DNA of 64,000 nucleotides, from positions 225,689,924-225,753,923 of the forward strand of contig CM056993.1 of assembly GCA_029891345.1 (NCBI GenBank). Direction: 5' to 3'. Within the stretch, counting starts at the first letter, position 1; each line of letters opens with the position of its first letter. The stretch comes from Dryococelus australis. Its lineage: Eukaryota; Arthropoda; Insecta; Phasmatodea; Phasmatidae. The notes under the pieces were generated by a model, which ran no database searches, was not told where the DNA came from, and worked only from the letters and a program-made list of their open reading frames with translations. Below are positions 11,541 through 24,156 of the stretch, piece by piece. The translations under genes and the position numbers were made by a program.

Positions 11541-12105
11541 CCTCCTACTCTTGAAGGTATGGAAATTGCAGTCCAAAATATAGAATGTACCATAAATATG
11601 TGATAACTCTTATTTTGGAAACATTAAATGATAGAAAGGAACCCGTGAATCCACATTAAGTGCACTCATATTCTTTGCACGTAAACTGGATTGCAGTATG
11701 TCTGTAATACAAATAAAAAAAAATCATGTTTCCACAATTGTTTGCACAGGAAGACTAAATCGAAATACAATTTTCAACAAATCACGCTTACTGCAAACAC
11801 TATTTTGAAAAGCTTCAGCATGGCCAAAAATAGTTTTTTCGGCAGTTTTAGCTTCAAATATTCTAAGCGAATCACTGAGAATCTAGTATACGGCATGCAT
11901 GAAAATTGTACACACTTCTAAGCAATAAGGTTATAAGAGTCACTGTTTAAAGTCCCATAGGTACACACAGCATGACAAGACTAATGCACTCCATTCAGAA
12001 CCTTCATGTAGCACTGATGGCACAGTTTATGCGCGTGGCGGTGTCGTTTCTGTCGTTCTCGCAATTCTAAGTCTCAAACACGCAAAACAGCTCCAGTCTA
12101 TATAA

Positions 12106-12112
<7 letters not shown>
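11541..12112. other. Unassigned AT-rich sequence
   Basis: No gene, repeat unit or motif is recognised. The frame at 11691-11921 is lysine-rich and lacks any domain I know. Confidence 0.5.

Positions 12113-12190
<78 letters not shown>
12113..12190. repeat. (TA)31 followed by (CA)8 microsatellite
   Basis: A pure TA run spans 12113-12174 and passes directly into a CA run. The tyrosine/isoleucine reading frames on both strands here are artefacts of the repeat. Confidence 0.97.
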
Positions 12191-14037
12191 TGCATACATA
12201 CACACACACTCACGAGGGCTGATTCAGAAATCGTAGCAACTATTGTTTATCTCCATAAAATGACCCAACACAGGAAATGCACTATGTATAGTTGAAAGTC
12301 TACGACATGTACATTAAAGGTGACACCACATGGAGTATGGATGCAGGAATGTCCGGCAAGGAACAAAGACAAATATGGCTGCTTGAAATCACCGTTTAAC
12401 TGATATATTCTCGTAAAAACTGTATACACTCATCGTATGTGTACGAGTGTTTACATCCTTCAAAGTGGTCTCCGATGTTGTCCACGGTTATTTGCCAGCG
12501 ATGAGGCAGATGGGAAATACCATCGGCTGCGTGCGATCTGTTAATTTGCCCTACCTCTCGTCAAAACTCTGTGATGTTGGCAGATTTTAACTATGCCTGA
12601 GATCTCGAAAATAGTGTTTGTAATGTGTGTGGTGTCTTGAAAGTAGTCCTCTTTTTTTGTCTCGAGCGTATTTCCTTTTCGCAGTTTGGCACACACGACG
12701 TACGTAAAGTAGTCTGTAAAAAAAGTGTATTTCAAACATTATGAAACGCAGTTCAAGCTGCACTGAAAGAAATCAGCAGAGAGGATTTAACAGAACAGTT
12801 CTGTAACGGCATTCTATGCTAGTGACAACTAAACTTTAGTACCAGCAACAGAATGTTGTGTAATACTTTACAATCAAAATTGTTAGAAGACAATCTAAAT
12901 ACCGTTCAAAGTTATTATAACCACATTTTCTGTAACCGGAACAGTTTTTTCTGTATTAGGAACTATACAGATAGTTGTGAACACAAACTTTCAGTATTAT
13001 TACGATAACAGAACAAGATGTTCTAAACCCAACAGCGCTGTTTGGCAACTGCAACATAATGTTCTGTAGAAATCAGCTCGTTTATTTTTCAAACGTACAC
13101 AGAAAAAGTATGGTAGCTACATCAGTGCTGTGGACTTACACGTACCCTGTTACGATTATAGAGCTAGTATTCTAGAGTTAACATACCAGTATGGTAACTA
13201 CAACAGTGCTGTGTACTCTTAGAGGAACCATTTGATTATGTTAAATAATTACAGAACTAAAATTGCTGCGTTAACAAACAAGATAGTATTTACAACAGTG
13301 TCGCCGACTGTCATAGGCACTCTTTAATTATTTTGAAGTTTATAGAATTAGTAGAATTGGCAATACAGAAGATAAATAGGAAAATGTTGCTATTGTAAAG
13401 TAATATTTATTTAGTAAAGGGTGTTGATTTGTAAGGGCACTGTGCAACCTTTAAAGTGTTGACAGACACCGCCATGTTAGGCGCTAAAAGTAATAAAAAC
13501 AACAAGGGTGCTGGAATGCCCTATTTGGTTTTAAAAGACGTATACTTCTTACACAAACAGGACGTAAAAATTAAATATAACTAACGCCATATATTTATTG
13601 GTAGGTACTACAAAATTATCTGATGTGAAAGGAAAACCTGTTTACACAACCGTTACACGTAAAACATTTTATATCATATGACACACAATATTGTCTAATA
13701 TAAACATATATACCATAAAGGAAAGATTATTTTATTAAATAAATAAGCCAACTCTTATGTGAATACGTCGCGTAGCGATTCGACTTCAGACACGTTACAT
13801 GACATGCTTTAAAAAATATTAATCAATATGAAACAAATACATTTAAAAACCTGAATCTCATAAATGATATAATAGACGAGTGGTCTAAGGAATCCGTCTA
13901 CCAACACAAGGTCCAGCAGTTCGAGGCTGTCTGCTTTCAAAAGGAATTTTTCAAGTTCTAAAAAATAAGTTAATATAGCAGCGCATCATATGAGCCGAAG
14001 ATAGAATTACAATAGACCACACAAGATGGATAGGCAT
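12191..14037. other. Unassigned region with a diverged internal repeat
   Basis: No gene is supported. Three related words occur at about 13107 (agtatggtagctacatcagtg), 13188 (agtatggtaactacaacagtg) and 13285 (agtatttacaacagtg), two of them preceded by gttaaca. Palindromic words such as acagaacagttctgt occur near 12790. This looks like part of an old interspersed repeat with 80-100 bp internal spacing. The rest is AT-rich. Confidence 0.45.
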
Positions 14038-14209
14038 ACCATGCCGCTCAGTAAAGGCGAGAGAACAGATAGTTAGGTCTACCATGCCGCTCAGTAAAGG
14101 CGAGAGAACAGATAGGTAGGCCTACCATGCCGCTCAGTAAAGGCGAACGAACAGATAGTTAGGCCTACCATGCCGCTCAGTAAAGGCGAGAGAACAGATA
14201 GTTAGGCCT
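14038..14209. repeat. Minisatellite, four units of 43 bp
   Basis: Four head-to-tail copies start at 14038, 14081, 14124 and 14167. Each begins accatgccgctcagtaaagg and ends taggYct. Units differ by only one to a few bases, so the array is young compared with most elements in the window. Confidence 0.95.
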
Positions 14210-14852
14210 CGCGGTCATTTTTAAGTGTGAACATCCTGGTACAGAATCTTAAACACTAAAGATTGGAGTACACTTTCGCCTTTAGTACAAGGCGTGTTAT
14301 CGACGAGAAAATTGCGCGCCATCTACTATCAAGACAAATGCCGGCGCCTCGCCTCTTTAGATGCCAGCGCTTGGGCAATCGGCACGGCGCGGCTAAGGGG
14401 ACGCTGATATTAGTGTCGGCCCGACTATGTACTAACTATTACACAAATATTGGGCGTGCATCGGTATAGTCAATTCACGGTTACTTCCAACTTTGCTCAG
14501 GCTTTGCTGAAGTTCTACTTCTAGGATGTTACTCCGCCTTGTGCAAACAAAACTTTATCGAGCTTAGAAAATTACAGAAAAGGGACAACACACCGTATAC
14601 GTGTGCACTCAGTGCAATTATATTTTGCATTAGAAGTATTTCTTATTAGGAATTACCAACACACCTATTTATATATCAATGTAATTCCAAGTTAACGAAA
14701 AATAAGGTAGCTACTATTAGATTGTTTCATGTTAACGCAAGTATAAAACGCTTGTGAGCGTACCACAATTAGGAAACAACACGCGTCATAAATGGGGCGA
14801 TTTTTGAAATGTTTGTGGCGCTAATTATAAAGGCCACAATGAGTCCTCGAAG
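14210..14852. other. Unassigned, with a short GC-rich core
   Basis: The part 14320-14420 is GC-rich with many CpG, next to AT-rich sequence. No domain is recognised in the 68-codon frame at 14263-14469. Confidence 0.4.
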
Positions 14853-15480
14853 TTGCAAGAGAGGTCCAGCTCAGTCACACGCGCCAGGACGGTGGTTGTG
14901 ATGGCGGCCACAGACATTAAGTCCGGCGGAAGTGGCACAGTCCCCAGGCGGTGTCCGGGAAAGTCGTTAATTAGCAGTCGGACTGCGCCAAACGCCACTA
15001 ATGAAGTAGCCGCTAGCAGGAAAGGACCTCAGTCTGCCGAGATCCGCGGTAATTACAACCAGTTGACAAGTCGTGCTGCCTCCCTGGATCCGGCCAATTA
15101 ACCCGCACACTTCTGGCGACCAGCCTCGCTAGCACCTCAATGTCGCGGTTGAAACTTGCACTACCCGACCCTGCATGCGAGTAGTTATGGCGTCTTCTTT
15201 GAAATAACAGATACTGCGATACTTGCTGCCGCACAAGTACATACCAGTGAATTTTTATGATTCTACTTATGCAGCTGTGGTTCAAGAAAAATCTTCACTC
15301 ACGACTTGGTTTATGCACAGAGCAGTAACGTGTTGCAAGTTAAGCAGGTGCTTGCTCAGTACCACACACACTCGGTGCACGCAGTAACCAGAGTGGAGCC
15401 AAGCTGTAGTGCAGCCACTCACCAGAGAGCCGCGAGGCACCCATTACCCACGTCCTGTGACGTCAAATACCTCTACGTCT
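14853..15480. other. GC- and CpG-rich island, possible promoter or exon
   Basis: This 630-bp stretch is clearly richer in G+C and CpG than its surroundings and is open on both strands in places (14853-15101 plus, 82 codons; 15013-15285 minus, 90 codons). Neither frame matches a family I know. A consensus CRE palindrome lies at 15458-15465. Taken together it could be the 5' part of a host gene or a leftover repeat. I see no splice-supported gene, so no CDS is called. Confidence 0.3.
15458..15465. promoter_or_regulatory. CRE-type palindrome TGACGTCA
   Basis: A perfect eight-base CREB/ATF site at the edge of the GC-rich stretch. Single short sites arise by chance, so function is only suggested by the local CpG-rich context. 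Confidence 0.2.
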
Positions 15481-16983
15481 AAGTGGCCGATGTTTAAACT
15501 AGCAAACGATTAGGTATAGCACAGAGCAAAACATAGCTTACCTTGCAACAGTTCATTGCACGACGCTGGCACAGAGCCTAATAGTTTTGTTATTATAACT
15601 GGAAATTTTGTTTTAAATAAACAAGAATGTTTACCATAATATTTACACGCTACTCTTTTTGGAATCGTTAAAAATTTTTCGTGGTTTTTATCTGTACTAT
15701 TTATTCGTATTTAATAGTCTTACGCTCCTTCTCAAATAAAAATTAATAAAATGAATCTACTAACCTCTCTCTGACTGGCTAAAATTTCAACTTTGTAGGA
15801 GACATTCCAACTAAAACTGCACACGGCCAATAACGAAATGACCATGAAAATGGCCTGCTGATGGCCAAATTTGCCATAGAACCTTCCATACAAGCTGCCA
15901 CGCAGGCTTGCATGCAAGTGTCGAAGGAATGTTCCATCGTAGCATAGCGGCTTCAGACAGCTTTTACATGACAAAGAACCACTGCACGAAGGCACTCTTA
16001 TTACATATCGTTAAAGAATATTTCGTGCCTCGCAGGTCTCGTACAAAGCAGGAAATAGAACATGTTTTATTTTCTTGAGAGATTTGCACGAAACAAGTGA
16101 TTATATTGGTCGTCCCATGACCTCTTGAAAGTTTTGTTTGGGAAAGGGTGTAGAGTTCAGATAGTGTTGTGAGATTGTTGGAAGAGAAAAAAATCCTGTT
16201 TTATTTAGTAGCGTCTGCTTCAAAACTGCGTGTGTTAATGCGATTTTATAATTAAAATTATAGTTTTTTAAGCTATTACGAGGCCATCAACTTTTAGATG
16301 CAACGATGTATTTTGCTGCACGTTTGCTTTGTGGAATCGTTTCTCATGGGATTTTTCCTTTCATTTTTCTCTCCGGTGATAAATTTTTTATACGAAGATT
16401 TGTTAGAAAAATCCAAGCTTCAACTGATAATACACCCTTAAAGCCGTCCAAATCTCTTCACTCACTCACCCTGCTTTCAGTCGCTGGAGAGACTACCCCG
16501 TATCAAGGCGCGACATACTGGTCATACGGAGTACAGGCGTCTCCTTTATTAACACTCACCTGTTTCACGCAACCAAACAAAGAGAATAATATTCATGTGT
16601 GAATATTGTCAAGCCGATATGGCGCCTAAGCTGGTCTGGCCCGAGTTTTTACTCAGCCTTCACTTCAACTCCCTGACAACTGAAAACATATAACTTAACC
16701 ACCTCCTCGTCGCAATTTTTACAGAACTTTAATACGCTAAAACACACTGATTCCTGTTAGTCTACGCCTCGCCGGGCGTTTCTGTGGAAACGTCAACACA
16801 ACTCGATCGCATGTAGGAGGTCCTCTGCTAGATACTGGACAACTGCATTTGCGATGACATTTTCTTTGTACTCTCTCAGTCACGAAATACATCAAGACAA
16901 CTACTCACTCGTTACAATGAGCTTATGATACGTCCGTGCGCGTAACACGAAATAAAGATATGCATATATGTACATATAAGGAA
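15481..16983. other. Unassigned sequence
   Basis: No gene is supported. A short phrase at about 16437-16465 (aaagccgtccaaatctcttcac) resembles the 3' end of the SINE family found at 30147 and 43355 and may be a truncated copy. The 98-codon frame at 16306-16602 has no recognisable domain and overlaps that scrap. Confidence 0.4.
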
Positions 16984-17239
16984 GCCACGGTTGGCTCAGG
17001 TAGTTTGTCACCACCCTGCCACTCCTGAGGTCCAGGGTTCGATCCCAGACTCCGGACGGGAAGGACATTTTCGGAAGTGGTTCTCATGTGAGGAGAGTGG
17101 TGTACACTGCCGGTGTGTGGAAGTGTCAGAGCACTCCTGTTTACTGCCCCCTATTCATTCCGCTGCATCTCCACTTACCACCTCGTATCATCTGACCCAA
17201 TCGTCGGGCTGGCCTGGTAGGACAGTTGGCTGCGACTAG
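16984..17239 (+). mobile_element. tRNA-derived SINE, family B
   Basis: The head gccacggttggctcaggta resembles a tRNA A box (16991-17002) and gggttcgatcc at 17035-17045 is a good B box of the RNA polymerase III internal promoter, 44 bp downstream. There is no acceptor-stem complementarity, so it is not a working tRNA gene. The non-tRNA body runs up to the outer edge of the large inverted repeat. The 82-codon frame across it is incidental. Exact 3' border is unclear. Confidence 0.7.
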
Positions 17240-20200
17240 CACTAGAGTAGTAGGGGGTGATGGTTTCAGATACAAAGGGATGCCGCCTTTTTAATTGACA
17301 TTAATTCGAAATCAAATAGATATTAAAGGTTTAGTTAAATTGATTATAAGGGTTAAAATAGGGTTAATAAAATTGATAGGGGAACATTTAATGAAAGAAT
17401 TACATTTATTGAATGGGTTAAGTGTATTGAAAGGGTTGATTTTTTATATATTTTTTCTTGATATAGTACTTCCTTCTTTCTTTTTGGGAGGGAGTAGCAG
17501 GGTATCTGTACAGTGTTGACGCTATGATGTCCTGAAGGCGCCTGACCAGAGCCATTGGTTGCAAGGTGTTATGAAGGTGTTGAGTTGAGTGCAAGAGTGT
17601 ACTAAGGGCAATTTGTCTTATTTTTACAATTTTAATGTGTTTGTAGGGATGTTGATGGTAGATAGGCGATTTTAACGAATATATATAACACACGACAGAA
17701 TTTCAGAGTGTTTAAACGATTTTAAGAGTGGCCTAATAGTAAATTCTATTTTGGGGGGGAGGGGGGGTAATTGCTCACAGACGGTGGTGGGATATAGGCG
17801 ACTTTGAAAGATGCGATTTACGTGTTGGTAATGACAAACGATTGACGATTGTTTCCGAATGCAACTAAACGTTAGAGAATTTCAGAGTGTTGTACTTATG
17901 AATAAATTACATACATCTAATCGCAAATTTCAAACAACTACAGGAATAATAAATGCAATTACTCCAGTATGGAATTAAAAGTAATGTGAGTCTCGAACTT
18001 AGAAATATAATATACACAAGAGAGAATTTTAACTTCGTGAATAACATCTGGTGTCGACGGGTGCAGACTCACTAAATGATGACAATTACATGAGTGTGTA
18101 ATTAATGATCTACAACAAAATTTCCCTATAAATTAAAAGAACAAGATATATATGACGCCTCACCTTACATGTCTGCCTGCCTGTGAGACTGGCAAGTAGG
18201 AATTATAGAAACACAATTCACACATAAAAAGAAATTAATTGATTATCACGCATAGTAAAATTGCACCTCTCCCAAAACACGTCTGTCCGGCTGCGAGCTC
18301 CGTGAGGCACTGAGTCGATCTTACGTTGGGAGCCTGACAATATGTACATAGAGTGCGTTCGGAGGCTGTCAAGCGACTAAGGTTATATATAGCTACTCGG
18401 AAATAGATGTGAATATGATTTACGTGACAAATGGATAAAAACTATGTTTTGGTACACATACTAATATATACATTAGACTCGTTGAATTTTAAACAGACAC
18501 AATTAAAAACACATAGTGAAGTAGCATCAGGAGCACCCTGACAACACATCCATCCACCTCAGAGGTCACTCGATTAATGAGTGTATCGTTGGAGGTGCGT
18601 CTGCTTATATACGTGTAGTGTGGCCGGCATCTTAAAGGCAACTGAGTAGAAATTTATGACTAAAGAAATTTAACCAAGTTACTATTAACGATTTGATTCG
18701 TCCTACAAGTATGTGAATGTATAAAAGATAATTATTTAAATAATAACGTACGTACGACAATTTTATTTTCTTTCTGTAAAGTCTGGTAAATAGAGTACAC
18801 TTGTTAAAACTAACGAGAGTTGAAAATCATACCAAGTTTCGTCTACTTAACACCGAAACGGGGTTTACACGATAAACATAATATCACACGAAAATTTATA
18901 CATTTTTTCTGATCAATAAAAAAAAAAGTTTCCCAATAAAATAGTTTTATATTAAAACGCATATTTCATAAAATGTTAATTGCGCCTACCACACTGCGAA
19001 GCTCGGTGAAGTCGAGATATCCAGTATTCCGTCTATGCGGCGTGAATATTGGCAAAGTACTTAAATGGCGGAAGCCCTCGAGAAACTTCCGCATAGCCCT
19101 GCCCAAGGTCAACAGCTCCAGACCTCCCTACACCTCCACCTCCACCCCCTGATCAGAGCGACATGCACCTGTCCACGCACTCCGGACCTCCCCTCCCCTT
19201 TTTCCCTTCACTGAGAGCCCAGAACACGTTTATTGGATATCTCGAGAATTGCTCAGTCTCACTCCCTGTCGATCCAAGGTCACAAAAGAGCCCGACGTAT
19301 TCCCAGCGAAATAAAATTTCACAAGTCCCGCCAATCAATATTAATATACCTGAAGCTAAATATTGTCCGAAATTTTATTCCCCAGATAAAATTATAACAA
19401 ATTATATGTCTTAATCCAAGAAATTAATTTTAATTCAATCAACTTTATTCTATTTCCAGCAAACTTATTAAAGTATTTCCAGGAAACTGAGTATATTTTC
19501 TGTACAAGAGATCTTTCCACTCGCAAAAATTTCTTTAAAACATAGAATGATCACCATCTTTCAAATGTATATCATTTCATTTACCTAAGTTTCAACTATT
19601 GCAATGGAAGACACGACACATGCATACATGTTCAAACTTTCAATCTGTTTTTTTAATATATGTGTATAGCAGAGAAAAAAAAAACATATTTGACATGTAG
19701 ACTTGTCTACGACACTAAAATTTACTTATAACCAAAGTTTCAATTCAAAATCTTCCCAATCGAGATTTTTAAATACTCTATGTACCATCAAATTTGTATA
19801 TAATTGAACTTTTTCCAAATCAATTTCCCTGGGAAACAAACCTGGGCATAACATAAATGAAATAGTTCGAATTAAGGTTGAAATGACTTCTGTCGCAGTT
19901 GGAATATAACAATTTCCACAATATTTCAATACATTTAAGCAAAATTTAAAGGGAAATGTTGGCCATTTTATAATCGTATAACCTATCTTTTAGGATAATA
20001 CATTCAGACTATCAACAAATCATTTACATCGTAAAGATACATCTAAGACAAATAACTTTATCCTTACATCTTAGGGAATCGACGTAACAAATTATCAGAC
20101 AAAAGTTAATGGGGAAAACGAAATTCGTATTACATACCCATATTTAAAATAGAATACAATTAAGACAAAAATTGCTCAAAATGGTTTACTCAACAGACTA

Positions 20201-20593
20201 GCCTCCTACTAATACAATCGTTTAGTAAACAAGGTCTTTAAAAATTCCCTACTAAATACTTCAAAGCCCATCTCTCCCTTCTACATTCCTGAAATAAAAG
20301 TGTTATTTATTAATTTTAATCAAATACCATGTAAATACGTATTCCATCTAATATATGTAGATTTATTCACATGGTGAATTAGTACGCATACCCCTGCAAT
20401 TAACATACAAATATTAGAATGGAAGACATTTTATCATCATTAATTAAACCTGATACTGTTTAAACAGTACATTCATACAGAAACAAGTTAGTTGTCGTTC
20501 TGACATTGTGAGGTGAACATCTATTCGGAAGTAAACTTTCTCCTCACTCCGAAGATTGTTCATTTAATCTACATTGATGTATTGAGACATCAC
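17240..20593 (+). repeat. Left arm of the large inverted repeat
   Basis: About 3354 bp. Similarity to the right arm is very high at 18290-18400 and 19020-19420 and lower elsewhere (for example 19940-20150, by eye roughly three quarters identical). Small indels are common. Confidence 0.88.
19163..19414 (+). other. Conserved 83-codon reading frame in the left arm
   Basis: The same frame occurs in the right arm (24673-24924, minus) with only two amino-acid differences (His/Asp and Pro/Thr), although other arm parts differ much more. It has no recognisable domain; it starts MHLST and ends NYMS. Conservation may come from protein coding, from a conserved regulatory DNA block, or from local gene conversion between arms. 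I do not claim a gene. Confidence 0.25.
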
Positions 20594-21368
20594 TAGGAGG
20601 GAAACTGGACACTTCCCCTCCTACCCCGCCCCTCAACATCTTCACTCCACGATGCGCGTCACCCTGACTGCAGGTCGCCTACACTTTACACAATGATTTT
20701 CTTTGATCTGTCTCTTATCGCCTGTCTTTGACAAGTTAATAAGCAAGCGGACTGCGTTTAGAATATTGAAATTTAAACTCACGATATTGCATTGCAGTTT
20801 AAGCCCAGTTGAATTTTTTTTTTGTGAGATAAAACTTTATATTTTAAAATAGCCTTTTTTAAAAGTCAGATCAGAAAATGCGGAGCTGGGGTGAAATGTG
20901 CTATTTATACTCCGACCACTCTCCCTTGATATTGTGTAATTAACTTTCAAAATGCATAAAATGTTTTTGAGGTGTTTATAACACACTTTTAATCAAATCT
21001 AATGCATTAAAAGAATTTTACACAATTTTTTAAAATTTAGTGTGTATATGTTACAATCCAACGTGTATTTGTCCGGTTTTAAGCGATTCGATTTGAATTG
21101 TGTTCTTATTTAACAATTGCATACATGAACATTTGTTGTTCCAATACGAACTCTTCACAATACGATGTGATTGCAACCAGAATGTTATACATTCAAACTA
21201 AACTTTTCACGTGCATGAACGAAGAATTTATTTTAGTTTAATTAAAAGTGTTACGTTCGTTATTCCTTCTACAAAGTTACATTCGCATCTAACTTGAGAC
21301 TCGTACCCAGAATCGATGTATTACAATCATAGCTACCCACCAATACTGAAAGTCAGAAACTATATTAC

Positions 21369-21490
21369 ATTCGTACATGACCTAACCGGGACTCGAACCC
21401 AGTTTATATCAACCATGTCTTATCCAGGTTGGTCTACTATAAAGTTAGTTATGGAAAAGTGGTTAAAGTGCTTGCTTCCAGAACTTTTCC
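21369..21490. repeat. Diverged tRNA-like / repeated block, copy 1
   Basis: The phrase from atgtcttatccaggttgg through cttgcttccagaac recurs at 21793-21868. On the minus strand ccgggactcgaaccc at 21369-21383 reads as a perfect Pol III B box (gggttcgagtcccgg). The plus-strand words tggaaaagtggttaaagtgcttg resemble an A box. It is probably a decayed tRNA-derived SINE. Confidence 0.5.
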
Positions 21491-21603
21491 TCTGGCTTTT
21501 TTTCTTTGCGCCTCTCGTACGTGTTAATGCAACAGACTTTTAATAGAAAATTTGAGAATCTCTCTCTGTCATGACATGTTAATTACTTTCCTCTCACACG
21601 TAT

Positions 21604-21735
21604 CGTGATGTACCAAAATAATGTATTGTAATGTATCATTACGTATTGTAATGTACTAATGTAACATATCGTGATGTACCAATATAACATATTGTAATGT
21701 ACCAATGTAACATATTGTAACATATAGTCACGTCT
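21604..21735. repeat. Short tandem stretch built on ATGTACCAATGTAACATATTGTA
   Basis: Units of roughly 20-26 bp containing taatgtaccaatgtaac or gtgatgtaccaatataac repeat about five times with substitutions. Confidence 0.7.
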
Positions 21736-21792
21736 ATTATGTATCGTATATTACGTTTGAACCCTTAGAAGGAAAACTAGATTACTATCGTA

Positions 21793-21868
21793 TATGTCTT
21801 ATCCGGGATGGTATATTATATTGTTAGTTATGGAAAAGTGGTTACAGTGCTTGCTTCTAGAACTATTC
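21793..21868. repeat. Repeated block, copy 2
   Basis: Matches 21412-21490 with a handful of differences: atgtcttatccgggatgg, then tggaaaagtggttacagtgcttgctt. The spacing between copies is about 380 bp, so this is a local direct duplication in the spacer. Confidence 0.65.
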
Positions 21869-23153
21869 CTCTGCCATTTTTCAGTACAACTGTATTTCGT
21901 GTTAGTGAGAACATACTTTGTTTTTAATAGAAGTCATAGACATTTAACTCATTGCAACATACATTTAATAGAAAATTTAAGAAACTCTATATCTGTTGGA
22001 GACAATTTAATTACTTTTCTCTCAAATGTCTATCGAGAAAAATATTTTTCTTAGGAAAACAAATTCACTTTTAATAAGGAATAAGTTAAATAAAAGTAAA
22101 AAATATTCATTTTAAATCATAAATTTATTCACAAAATTAAGAAACTACAGAATGCAACAAAATATAGGACATATTAGACAATTGTTTCATCATTTTAACA
22201 CACAGAATCAATCAAGTATAGGATGACACAAAACATTTTAACACTAGCAAGTAGAACTTGCTCCAAACATTTCCATGCTAAACAAATATAGGCTGATCGA
22301 AAAAATGTGTGTACAACATCTGAACACAAGCAAGCACAGAATGATACAAAACATATCATCAGTAAGTATATGACACTTCACAAACAAAGATACCAAAAAT
22401 TTTAATACTGGTTATATGTTATGGGGTGTTTGTCAGTTCCTTATTCTTCAAAATCATTCCTTGGAACATACTTTATTCCTCAATTAAGTCTGTTTAGTAC
22501 TCAAATAAGACTTTTTTATTCCTCAAATAAGACTGTTTATTCCACAAAACATAATTTATTCCGCAGAAACACCCAATTTACACTCCAACCAATTTCAAAC
22601 GACTTAAATTATTTGAAGAAGACATTATATTTCAAATTGAAACATATTCCTGTAACGCAATGTTTTTTTTAAATAATTACTTTTTTTGGTTATGTAATAG
22701 GGTTACCGAAAATTTATTATCATACTTCTACGGTGTTTGCAGATATTACTTCATTCGATGTAACATCGTTTCTTAAGTGTTGTTATAATGAAAACCATCT
22801 CTTTTATTATGTAATATGCATAGTGTTTATTTACTCCAATAAATATCTAAGTTTATTAAACAAGTTCATTCGGGTCTTCGGGAACTATGTAACAAGTGTT
22901 GTTGACGCCTTCTGCCTTCTACACAGCATTTGTTGAAGGATTGTCTTGAACAGTATCACTGACATCCTCACAACTGTATTCACCTGATGTTTCATCATAA
23001 ATGTCGACTTTAATTTGCTTAAAATGACTAGGTGTATCGTCACCGACACTGGTCTTCGCAGCTTGTTGCGGTAGGTTATGTTCATGTAGTTTTCATACAA
23101 TCCGATTCTATATCATTTCATGTAATTACATTATTCCCTCTCCTTCTGTGATA

Positions 23154-23399
23154 CTATTTAGTGTAGACGGTACAATTACCTTTCAGGAGGAAGATTATTT
23201 CTTTACAGATCTTGACAAGACGACTCAAGTTATCAGTTCGTGCGAACTGGCGAAAACAGCATTTGCAGTTAAGAATCGTACGAGATGAAGTCTTCAAACA
23301 TTCGCTCCTCTCATGTCTGTGAACATTGTAGGCGAAAGTGTAAATTTTCCCGCAGTATTTGCAGTGAAGTTTATTCGGTGATGTCTTCATTTTCATCAA
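23154..23399 (-). CDS. Small C2HC zinc-finger protein of the foldback element
   Basis: An 81-codon frame on the minus strand. Finger 1 at residues 13-34 is C-x2-C-x12-H-x4-C (CKYC, then H and C in HERSEC). Finger 2 at residues 46-66 starts CKCC and ends VKIC, but the expected His is Leu (DNLSRLVKIC), so it is probably broken. Two adjacent fingers of this sort usually bind DNA. The first few codons (MMKMKTSP) lie inside the inverted repeat, so sequence upstream in the right arm would serve as its promoter; the left arm has the matching start region but not the fingers. It could encode an accessory DNA-binding protein of the element or be a captured host fragment. Truncation of a longer finger array is possible. 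Confidence 0.5.
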   Translation of the reverse strand: MMKMKTSPNKLHCKYCGKIYTFAYNVHRHERSECLKTSSRTILNCKCCFRQFARTDNLSRLVKICKEIIFLLKGNCTVYTK

Positions 23400-24156
23400 T
23401 GTAGATTAAATGAATAAACTTTGGTGTGACGAGAAAGTTTACTTCCGAATAGATGTTCACCTCACAATGTCAGAACGACAACTAACTTGTTTCTCAATGA
23501 ATGTACTGTTTTAAACAGCATCAGGTTTAATTAATGACTATAAATGTCTTCTGTTCTAATATTTGTATGTTAATTGTAGGGGTATGCATACTAATTCACC
23601 GTGTGATTAAATCTGTGTATGTTAGGTGGAATACATCTTTACTAGGTATTAGATTAAAATGAATAAGTTATAATTGAATTTCAGGAATGTAGAAGGGAGA
23701 GATGGGTTTTAAAGTATTTTGTAGAAAATTTTTAAGACTTTGTTTACGAAACGATTGTGTCAGTGGGAGTCTACTCTGTTGAGTAAACCATATTGAGCTG
23801 TGTTTGTCTTAATGGTATTCAGTTTTAAACGTCCATATTAATACGAATTTCGTTTTACCCACTAACTGTTGTCTGATAATTTGTTATGTGGATTCCCTAA
23901 GTTGTATGGAATAAAGTTGATTGTCTCCGATATACTTTTACGAAGTACAGAATTTTTTGATAGTCTGAATGTATTATCCTAAAAGATGGTTTCTAAGAAT
24001 GCAAACAGGCCACCATTTTCCTTTAAATTTTTTTTATGTATTGAAATATTGTGGAAATTGATATATTCCAGCTCTGAAATAAGTCATTTCAACCTTCATT
24101 CGTGCTATTTCTTTAATATTATGTCCATATTTGTTTTATAGGGAAATCGATTTATA

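Larger units (their letters stand above)
20594..23377. other. Spacer of the foldback structure
   Basis: It is AT-rich and not shared between the arms. It contains two diverged copies of a short block (21412 and 21793), a TGTAATGTA-rich tandem stretch (21604-21735), short lysine/phenylalanine-rich frames without domains, and the C-terminal part of the zinc-finger ORF at its right edge. No transposase is recognised. Confidence 0.6.

Noticed and set aside
12027..12295. Tyr/Ile-rich open frames on both strands
   Set aside because: They are produced by the (TA)31 and (CA)8 microsatellite.
14038..14209. CRISPR-like array
   Set aside because: No spacers; simple minisatellite.
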